Source of the DNA: Gracilariopsis chorda
Taxonomy: Eukaryota; Rhodophyta; Florideophyceae; Gracilariales; Gracilariaceae
Direction of reading: 5' to 3'
Length of the DNA stretch: 21,907 nt
NCBI GenBank assembly: GCA_003194525.1
Contig: NBIV01000686.1
Span: forward strand, 1 to 21,907
Below, piece after piece: positions 1 through 7,682 of this stretch. The position numbers and the translations under genes are program-made. Numbering within the stretch: the first letter of the stretch is position 1; the number at the start of each line of letters is the position of its first letter. The notes beneath the pieces are model-generated. The model made no database searches. It had not been told where the DNA came from and worked only from the letters and a program-made list of their open reading frames with translations.

Positions 1-23
1 TGTAGTAATTTGTTTAGTTCATC

Positions 24-1614
24 ATGCCGCACTTAACGGAAATTTTACTACCAATGTTAGGTATGCAAATCAGCAACAACGACAATTTATCGAATTTATT
101 AAGAATATTCAGGAAAACAATACCCAAGCAGAGCCTGCTCAAGTAATCGAACTTCTGAGAACTGAATACCTCCAGATAAGCTACTCTCACTTTTACAATT
201 TTAAGTAATGGATTGCTTATGCGTAAGTTTGCAAAGTTCTTAGAAGATCGTGGAATTAGTCTCGCAGAACATGAAAGCGGTCACCTCTTAAAAAGAATTG
301 CCAAAACAATTTTTGAGGAGTCTCATTTAGAAGATGCTTTCACTGCTATAGATTTATTCGAGCAAACGCCGGCACCTGCTCCGCCTACCCGACAAACCAC
401 AGAGATTTGCAGACGTCGAAGAAGAAACTGAGGTTGAGCAACAACGGGAGCTCTCACCTCCGAAACGCGTGAATGAGCAAAATCGCCAACGCCAGCCATG
501 GCGTCCTCAAAACGTTACCAATGAGCCAAAACGAACTTTGGAGACAGCCGAGACAGGATGCTCACTATATCGCGTCTCGTTTCAAATCATCTCTAAATTC
601 TCAGGAGCCTTGGTGAATGTTGGGGAGGAATTTCTGAGCGAATATAATTATGCTGCCTAGATTACAATCTATCCAATCATCAACGACTCCAATACTTACA
701 CCACCTTTTGCGTGGAAACGTGAAGCGTTTTTACGTACAAAGCGTTGATGGCAGAGTGCGAAGTTTCAGGGAAGTTCAGCAGTAATGGAAAAGGAGTATA
801 ATTCTCTTTCCCTCAGAACTGCATTTCTGCCTATTTACATAAGTTACGAATCCAAAAATTTGTTCAAAGAGCTCTTCATTAAGCGACGCTTTGGAGAACT
901 CCACGAAGAAATTTCGAAGTTGTCCCCACAAGGCCCTATGCACTGCCGATCCGAGCGCAACAGAATCGAATATTTACAGAATGCTGTAATTGGTAATTCC
1001 TGGGCGCGAGATGCCTGCAGCAGAGCCAATGCAGGACTGATTAGTTATCATGAACTTTACGGTCAGTTGGAAGCCGCAATTCAACTCGATCAAGAAGAGA
1101 AAATCGGTCGCATGCGAGATCAAAAGAGTCTTCAGTTGAACTCACTTTCCACCGACGATTTTCAGAACTCTGACACGAGTGAAACGTTCTATGCTGGCCA
1201 ATCCCGATACGTACGTCACTCGCATTCCACAAACCGGACAAACTTTTCGTCAATCCAAAAGCAGACGAAATGTTACCTGTTGGAATTGTGGTAAATTCGG
1301 ACATGTTGTTGCCGAATGCAGGCAACGCAAGGACCTCACCAACAATGCCGCTAACCGTGTGCAATATTTGCAACGCAACGGCTATAAGGATCAGAACAAG
1401 GCTTTAAACGTTCCTGTATGAAATCTGCCAACAGCTCGAAGAGTCCAGTGATTCCGATGAATTCGAAAGCGCGGAAACATTCTTTGCTTGCAACGGCGAG
1501 GCAGATGTTTAATGCAGACAACGAAAACTCTGATCCTTCCGAACAATTCTTTGCATCTAATTTTGGAACGCAGAGTAGCAACCTTCCCTCTCGAATTGCC
1601 TTGAGGATTTTTAA
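24..1614 (+). pseudogene. gag: gag, unit 1, degraded by frameshifts
   Basis: This is the counterpart of gag in units 2 and 3, starting at ATG 24 and reaching TAA 1612-1614. It is broken almost at once: one C is missing in the third codon region (GCCGCACTT where the other units have GCCGCCACTT), and further 1-2 nt indels lie near 168, 184, 395, 540, 590, 610, 655, 775, 867, 897, 1244 and 1508. In-frame fragments still show capsid-like sequence (785-1294) and the CCHC zinc knuckle C-x2-C-x4-H-x4-C at about 1271-1312. Substitutions are also frequent, several of them CpG to TpG/CpA. At 1205-1207 this copy has CGA (Arg) where units 2 and 3 have a TGA stop, so it probably preserves the ancestral codon. 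It cannot make full-length Gag as written. Confidence 0.9.
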
Positions 1615-4600
1615 CTGGGAGTAGTAACCATTTCAGCCGTAGTGCTCCTCCCAAGCAGCAGAACAAGAAAGGACCAGACAAGTCCTCCAATGGCTCACCT
1701 CGAATCATTCGTTTTTGTACACGAAAGCAAGCACGATACAGTTCACGAACACCTCGTTGGAACTTGTTGATATTCAAACGTGAAGACAAGCTCATTCGAG
1801 AGAAACCGACGCAATTTCAAGGCGCATGTCTGGATTCTGGCGCACAACAATCTGTAGTAGGAAAACAACAAGCCCAAGCGTACTTTAAACTTTTAGGCAT
1901 TCCATTTAAGCTGAATCACTCCAACAAAGCTTTTAAATTTGGAGATGGCATATACTTCAGCCGTGGAACCATGCAAGTACGCATTCCAATCCCTGGCAAC
2001 ACTTTTCTTCCACTTGAGATTGACGTCGTTGACGCCTCTGTACCTCTTCTTATTGGACTCGATATCCTGGACTTACACGCTCTTGTACCTGACAACGTGG
2101 AAAACATGTTACTCAACAAGAAGTTCAATTGGTCGATACCAATCACGCGGAAATTCGGTCATATGTACTTAGAATGGGACTTCTCTGAGATTCTTTACAC
2201 AAAAAGTGAACTCCGAAAAATGCATATGCACTTCTACCATCCAAGCGCAAACAAGCTTTTCAACTTGATCTCCCGAGCAAAGCTAGAACATGCCACGGTT
2301 GAGACCAGGAAACTCATTGAGCATATCTCAAAATCATGTGCCACGTGCCAACGTTTTACACCCCGGCCACAGTCCTTCCAAGTATCCATTCCAGGCAAAA
2401 TAATATTCAACAGTGAAATTGCTTTGGATCTTATGTTCTTGGACAAAATGCCAGTTCTACACCTTGTCGACACACAAACGCACTTCAGCTCTGCAGTTTT
2501 CCTCAAGAGTCAGACCACTGAAGCAATCTGGTACGCATTTCTCGGTTGTTGGGCCACATTATACACCGGCTATCCAGACAAGATGAGACTGGATAAAGCC
2601 AGACAATTCACATCCGCTCGATGGAAAGAACTGACAAGCATGGCTGGAATCACCTTACAGTTCTCAGGCGTTGAAAGTCATAATTCCCTTGGAACCGGTG
2701 AACGGTACCATGGACCCTTACGTCGTATCTACCAAAAGATTCGATATAGCGAGCCCGATGTCCCCATCGCCTTAGCCCTTCGACTTGCTGTCAAGGCTAT
2801 GAACGATACAATGAATCCCGAAGGACTTGTACCTTCACTACTCGTATTTGGAGTTCTTCCTCGCTTTCCACCGTTTAGCACAGAACTTCCAAATCATGAG
2901 GAGCGAATGAGAGCTCTTCAAATCGCGCGCACTGAGATGGAAACCATCACTTCGGAACTTCGTTTGCGCCGTGCAATCGTCGCTCGCATTCCATCTGCCG
3001 CATCAACAAGCTTGAGATTTGAAGCCAATAAAATGGACTGGACCCTATAAAATTGTAAGAATTGATAACAAACAAGTCTTTATCAATCGCAATGGTGAAA
3101 CAGTCCAACATTCTATTGCGCAGGTCAAACCTTTTCATCGTGACGAACTAATGGACAACCTTCATACTTGTCTCGAACCAATACTTCCTGGTGATTTTGA
3201 ACTTTATGATGTTCAAATCACTGAAGTGTTAGGTCCTTCCGATCACCGTCGGAACCTACCAGCATTCAGTGAAGCTAAACGAAAAGAGCTGGCAGGATTA
3301 ATATCGCGCGGAACGTGGAAAGTCATTAGACAAGACGAAGTGTCAGAAGACGCCAATATCCTCACTGGCCGCTTTGTGCTCGCCATCAAGAATCCTGAGA
3401 CTGATGAAGAGATATTTAAAGCCAGATTTGTCGCCCAAGGGCACAAAGATCCAGAAAAAGCTTTTCTAGTGCACAATTCGCCTAATCTAAGACAATATTC
3501 AACCCGAATTCTCGTTACCGTCGCCGCTATTCTTGGATATAGAGTATGGAACACAGATGTTCGTCAAGCATACTTGCAATCCGCACAGAAGCTCATGCGT
3601 AAAGTATACCTGAAGCCTCCAAAAGAACTGGAACTTCCAGCACACATGTTGTTGGAACTTCTCCGCCCTCTTTATGGACTCTCAGACTCTGGAGACTATT
3701 GGTACAGAACAATAACAACTCATCTGAAAGAAGACCTAGGAATGACCCCGACGAAAGGAGATCTGTCACTGTTTATGAAACACGAACAGGCAAAGCTCAT
3801 TGGCTTAACCGGTGTTTACGTAGATGACCTCCTTCAATGCAGAACCGATCAATTCCTGCAACAGGCAAAGCTCACCCTTCAGAAGTTTGAATCAAAGGAC
3901 TTAGAAATGGATTCCGCTTTATTCGCAGTCGTAAGAGTACGCAAAACCGATAACGGATTTTCACTAAGTCAGGAACATTATGCCAAACGATTGCGAATTC
4001 TTCCAAAAGATTGCACCTTCTCTGATTTCCGTTCATTGAGACATAAACTTGCTTGGTTGACCCACACGCGACCAGATATTTGCTGTGCTGTCAACATGGC
4101 TGCCCAAGTTACGGAACAATCTTTCTCAAGCGAAGATGTGAAGAACATCGACAAAGTCGTAAAACATATTCAGCAAAGTCAAAATGTAAATCTGAAATAT
4201 GTGAAACTTGATATCAATTCACTCCGCCTCAAGGTATATTCCGATTCATCATTTGCCAACAATGCAGACAATTCATCCCAGATTGGATTCATTATTCTTC
4301 TCGTGGCCAAGTTCGATAATTGCAATATTCTTCATTTCTCAAGTCACAAAAGCCGGCCCGTTACCAGATCCGTTTTAGGAGGAGAGCTATACGCATTTGC
4401 AGATGCATTCGATATAGCTTACGTTATCAAACATGACTTAGAGTCAATAATTGGGAAGAAAATTCCAATCACAATGCTTACTGACTCAAAAAGTTTATTC
4501 GACGTAATAACAAAAAGCTCATCGACATCTGAAAAGCGACTAATGATCGACATTTCTGCAGTTCGTGAAGCCTACTCGAACCACGAAATTTCCGATGTTG

Positions 4601-4743
4601 GGTATATCACCTCCGCCAACAACCACGCCGATTGTTTTACCAAAGTTAAGAACTGTGATGCTATGAACCAAATTTTTAGTACTTCCACATGCGTCTTAGA
4701 TATTAATCAACTAGTTATACGTGATTTTATGCGACAATTGTAA
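1608..4743 (+). pseudogene. pol: pol, unit 1, split by a 32-bp deletion
   Basis: Pol polyprotein of a Copia element in protease-integrase-RT-RNase H order. Two open stretches are visible: about 1764-3050 (protease DSG, integrase HHCC and DDE residues) and about 3019-4743 (integrase C-terminal module, RT with YVDD, RNase H). They lie in different frames because 32 bp present in units 2 and 3 (9087-9118) are missing after position 3015; 32 is not a multiple of three. Upstream of about 1830 this copy also has small indels. From there on it is almost identical to unit 2, apart from the deletion and a few substitutions. One of these changes the conserved NPADCFTK near the RNase H end to NHADCFTK (codon near 4624). 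The fragments begin at non-ATG codons, as expected for a frameshift-expressed pol. Inactive as written, though the RT/RNase H half is intact. Confidence 0.92.
3010..3025 (+). other. 32-bp deletion site in unit 1 pol
   Basis: Unit 1 reads AGCTTGA directly into GATTTGAAGCC, whereas units 2 and 3 have 32 extra bases between them (9087-9118). The coordinate offset between unit 1 and unit 2 changes from 6071 to 6103 here. The lost segment encodes the start of the integrase C-terminal module. Unit 4 has a 19-bp duplication at the same place. Confidence 0.93.
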
Positions 4744-4750
4744 GCCATAC

Positions 4751-4765
4751 GAAAAGAGAAGGGAA
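4751..4765 (+). promoter_or_regulatory. Polypurine tract, unit 1
   Basis: Fifteen uninterrupted purines (GAAAAGAGAAGGGAA) begin 8 nt after the pol stop codon and are followed at once by TGTGAGG, which has the TG expected at an LTR 5' end. In LTR elements such a tract primes plus-strand DNA synthesis and marks the start of the 3' LTR. Position and composition fit well; the role is inferred from family knowledge. Confidence 0.8.
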
Positions 4766-4783
4766 TGTGAGGATAAAGCTTCG

Positions 4784-4972
4784 CTCACCGTCCTTGTCAG
4801 ACGGTGAGGAAGAAGGAGATGGAGTGGACCATCTCACCATCCTTGGGGATGGTGAGAAAGCGTCCTGCCTTCTCACCATCCCCGAGGATGGTGTGATGTC
4901 TGCTTACAATGCCGCATTCATGCAAGCATGTTAGGACTCTAACTACCGAGAAAGACGACTAGCGTCTTTCTC
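4784..4972 (+). repeat. Cluster of four perfect or near-perfect palindromes in U3, copy A
   Basis: Hairpin 1 at 4784-4808 has a 9-bp stem CTCACCGTC/GACGGTGAG and a 7-nt loop. Hairpin 2 at 4832-4857 has an 11-bp stem TCTCACCATCC/GGATGGTGAGA and a 4-nt loop. Hairpin 3 at 4871-4896 has an 8-bp core CACCATCC/GGATGGTG and a 4-nt loop, with two further outer pairs. Hairpin 4 at 4948-4972 has a 10-bp stem GAGAAAGACG/CGTCTTTCTC and a 5-nt loop, ending 6 nt before the TATA box. Hairpins 1-3 are variants of one sequence family (CTCACCRTCC). Smaller palindromes lie between 3 and 4 (CATGC-AA-GCATG at 4922-4930 with flanks; TTAG-GACT-CTAA). They could be paired operator sites for a dimeric DNA-binding protein or structured RNA in the 3' end of genomic RNA. 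Confidence 0.88.
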
Positions 4973-4978
4973 TCTGAG

Positions 4979-4986
4979 TATAAAAG
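4979..4986 (+). promoter_or_regulatory. TATA box of the LTR promoter, copy A
   Basis: TATAAAAG lies 213 nt into the LTR. A TATA box normally sets initiation 25-30 nt downstream, near 5005-5015. The last ATG upstream is at 4928; none follows until gag, so the edge of the ATG-free zone agrees with this promoter position. Confidence 0.85.
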
Positions 4987-5183
4987 GAGGGAACAGAGCT
5001 CGGCCTTTGCCTCTCGTCTGTTCCCCAACCCATTATTATCATCAACTCTACCTCTTCAAGCAAAGGAATCATCCTTTTTGGGCCGCCCCTAGCTACCACT
5101 ACAGGCCGCCCCTTTTTTTAAACGTATTATTTCACGACATTCCGGAATTATCCGTGGATAATCGTCGATTTTTACCGTTTCCA

Positions 5184-5990
5184 AGTAAGTCATTCGACAT
5201 CTAAAGAATTGAAAAATTCTGTTGGTACTGATTAAGCGTTGTTAACCAATACGTATAAGACGTAATTACTAACCACACATTTTTTCTAAATTACATTCTT
5301 TTAGTGTCCAATCAGCATATAACTACAGTGGCTCGTAAACAGCCAGGCACTGTTTTTATTTATAATTCAATCTATCCTACGGTAACCGTAGAGCACCCAG
5401 CCTCCCCGCATCGTCACCATCTTGCTCTACTACCAGCGCCACCAACCAATCAGCAACGACCGAACATATTGGACCATCTGACCCCTTCAGAAGTGGAAAG
5501 TGAATCAGAACCGGGCCACCGCTCAACTACATCCAGCCGCAAACCGCCAAGTGTCTTTGACCTTGAAGCCGAAGAAATACCAGTGCCTCGCCGCCGCCAA
5601 CACACACAAGTGCCAGTGCAGCCGAGCACCAGTGGCATACAGAAGCTCCGCAGGAAAAAGGCCAAGTGTTTGGCTGACCAATTGCAACCAAAGAAGAAGA
5701 CCACGCGTGTGGCTCGTGCCAAACGCTTCTGCACATTGTGCAAAATTCAGTGCAACAGTGCAAAAACCTTTTTTGACCACTGTCAGTCTAAAACACACCG
5801 CAACCGCGTGCAGTGTAAGCGTACTCCGCCTTACTGTGCTACCTGTAAGCGCTCATTTGAGTCGCATCATCATTTGAACCGCCACAAAAACGGCAAAGCA
5901 CACTTCAAAGTGCTCTACAATCAAAAATTTAAAAAAATAAATAGTTGTGCTTTTGCGTATTACTCTACGATTAGTAACCAATACCAATAG
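5184..5990 (+). CDS. U1-type C2H2 zinc-finger protein, spliced start codon, copy A
   Basis: Coding sequence is A5184 joined to 5305-5990. The start codon exists only after splicing; in genomic DNA the first in-frame codon would be GTG at 5304, which spans the acceptor. The protein has a Pro/Ser-rich N-terminal half, a basic stretch (residues about 115-141, LRRKKAK and PKKK, a likely nuclear localisation signal) and two fingers, C143-x2-C146-x12-H159-x5-H165 and C178-x2-C181-x12-H194-x5-H200. The x12/x5 spacing is that of U1-like (matrin-type) fingers, which often bind RNA. This copy has one extra A in the A-run near the end, so it runs past the normal stop and adds about 17 residues. There is no methionine after the first. 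Function is unknown; possible roles are binding element RNA or the U3 palindromes. Confidence 0.75.
5185..5304 (+). other. 120-nt spliceosomal intron in the leader, copy A
   Basis: The donor is CCAA|GTAAGT (perfect +1 to +6 consensus) and the acceptor is ATTCTTTTAG|TGTCC, preceded by a T-rich tract and a possible branch site TACTAAC (5267-5273), which matches the yeast-type branch consensus. Splicing joins A5184 to T5305-G5306 and so makes an ATG. The upstream exon (about 5010-5184) has no ATG and carries a direct repeat GGCCGCCCCT at 5081-5090 and 5104-5113. A 6-bp hairpin AGAATT-GAAA-AATTCT lies inside the intron near 5205-5220. The intron is conserved at 119-120 nt in all three copies. No transcript data are available here. 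Confidence 0.82.
5936..5941 (+). terminator. Polyadenylation signal AATAAA, copy A
   Basis: AATAAA is followed by a GT/T-rich stretch (GTTGTGCTTTTGCG). It would end a short zinc-finger mRNA in the upstream position, and genomic RNA when it lies in the downstream LTR. In copies B and C the zinc-finger stop codon TAA lies inside this hexamer; in copy A an extra A moves the frame. Confidence 0.6.
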
Positions 5991-6077
5991 GCTAATTGTG
6001 TACGATTAAAGCTTAGTTAAACACAGTACTCTATTCTATTAGCATACAAAACACTGTAGTAATTTGTTTAGTTCATC

Positions 6078-7682
6078 ATGCCGCCACTTAACGGAAATTT
6101 TACTACCAATGTTAGGTATGCAAATCAGCAACAACGACAATTTATCGAATTTATTAAGAATATTCAGGAAAACAATACCCAAGCAGAGCCTGCTCAAGTA
6201 ATCGAACTTCTGAGAACTGAATACCCTCCAGATAAGCTACTCACTTTTACAATTTTAAGTAATGGATTGCTTATGCGTAAGTTTGCAAAGTTCTTAGAAG
6301 ATCGTGGAATTAGTCTCGCAGAACATGAAAGCGGTCACCTCTTAAAAAGAATTGCCAAAACAATTTTTGAGGAGTCTCATTTAGAAGATGCTTTCACTGC
6401 TATAGATTTATTCGAGCAAACGCCGGCACCTGCTCCGCCTACCCGACAGCAACCACAGAGATTTGCAGACGTCGAAGAAGAAACTGAGGTTGAGCAACAA
6501 CGGGAGCTCTCACCTCCGAAACGCGTGAATGAGCAAAATCGCCAACGCCAGCCATGGCGTGCTCACAACGCTACCAATGAGCCACAAACGAACTTTGGAG
6601 ACAGCCGAGACAGGATAGCTCACTATATTGCGTCTCGTTTCAAAGATCAATCGTCTAAATTTTCAGGAGCCCTTGGTGAATGTTGGGAGGAATTTCTGAG
6701 CGAATATAATTATGCCGCTCTAGATTACAATCTATCCAACCATCAACGACTCCAATATTTACACCACCTTTTGCGTGGAAACGCGAAGCGTTTTTACGTA
6801 CAAAGCGTTGATGGCAGAGTGCGAAGTTTCAGGGAAGCTTCAGCAGTAATGGAAAAGGAGTATAATTCTCTTTCCCGTCAGAACCGCATTGCTGCCTATT
6901 TACGTAACTTACGAATCCAAAAATTTGCTTCAAAGAGCTCTTCATTAAGCGACGCTTTGGAGAAACTCCACGAAGAAATTTCGAAGTTGTCCCCACAAGG
7001 CCCTATGCACTGCCGATCCGAGCGCAACAGAATCGAATATTTACAGAATGCTGTAATTGGTAATTCCTGGGCGCGAGATGCCTGCAGCAGGGCCAATGCA
7101 GGACTGATTAGTTATCATGAACTTTACGGTCAGTTGGAAGCTGCAATTCAACTCGATCAAGAAGAGAAAATCGGTCGCATGCGAGATCAAAAGAGTCTTC
7201 AGTTGGACTCACTTTCCACCGACGATTTTCAGAACTCTGACACGAGTGGAACGTTCTATGCTGGCCAATCCTGATACGTACGTCACCCACATTCCACAAA
7301 CCGGACAAACTTTCGTCAATCCAAAAGCAGACGAAATGTTACCTGTTGGAATTGTGGTAAATTCGGACATGTTGTTGCCGAATGCAGGCAACGCAAGGAC
7401 CTCACCAACAATGCCGCTAACCGTGTGCAATATTTGCAACGCAACGGCTATAAGGATCAGAACAAGGCTTTAAACCGTGTCCTGTATGAAATCTGCCAAC
7501 AGCTCGAAGAGTCCAGTGATTCCGATGAATTCGAAAGCGCGGAAACATTCTTTGCTTGCAACGGCGAGGCAGATGTTAATGCAGACAACGAAAACTCTGA
7601 TCCTTCCGAACAATTCTTTGCATCTAATTTTGGAACGCAGAGTAGCGAACCTTCCCTCTCGAATTGCCTTGAGGATTTTTAA
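6078..7682 (+). CDS. gag: gag, unit 2, with internal TGA stop before the nucleocapsid
   Basis: Gag forms the virus-like particle and packages element RNA. ATG 6078 is the first ATG after the promoter. Residues 1-398 hold a Glu/Gln/Pro-rich region (about 100-170) and a helical capsid-like region (about 200-370). TGA at 7272-7274 (codon 399) then ends the frame. The same frame continues through a basic segment and a CCHC knuckle (C423-x2-C426-x4-H431-x4-C436), then an acidic tail, to TAA 7680-7682, 534 codons in all. Unit 1 has CGA at the TGA, so this is most simply a CpG-transition nonsense mutation. As written, Gag lacks its RNA-binding domain and pol cannot be reached unless the TGA is read through. 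Pol overlaps the end in the -1 frame. Confidence 0.9.

Larger units (their letters stand above)
4766..6077 (+). repeat. LTR-containing inter-unit region, copy A
   Basis: The left edge is well supported: TG at 4766 directly after a polypurine tract. In order the region holds four palindromes (4784-4972), a TATA box (4979-4986), a leader, a 120-nt intron (5185-5304), a C2H2 zinc-finger ORF, an AATAAA signal (5936-5941) and a 136-nt AT-rich tail before gag. The right LTR edge is not resolved: I see no convincing tRNA primer-binding site. If R runs from the start site (~5010) to just past the AATAAA, the LTR is about 1.25-1.3 kb and carries the zinc-finger gene. If instead it ends at CCACACA (5273-5279), it is about 514 bp and the zinc-finger gene is internal. 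Differs from copies B and C at a few sites, for example CATGCAAGCATG versus CATGCGAGCATG. Confidence 0.8.

Noticed and set aside
4784..4896. CRISPR-like repeats from the three similar palindromes
   Set aside because: Only three units, unequal spacing, no spacers of constant size, no cas genes, and a eukaryotic context.
5007..5204. 65-codon + ORF in the leader
   Set aside because: It starts with TTG, has no ATG, and runs across the intron donor. It marks an untranslated exon, not a gene.
5223..5240. TGGTACTG as a primer-binding site
   Set aside because: I do not recognise a tRNA 3' end matching it, and the preceding bases do not end in CA. Kept only as a candidate in the boundary finding.
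7117..7473. 118-codon + ORF overlapping the end of gag, present in units 2 and 3
   Set aside because: It lies in another frame over the gag capsid/nucleocapsid coding sequence, shows no motif, and the gag frame there carries the CCHC knuckle. Its repetition only reflects unit identity.
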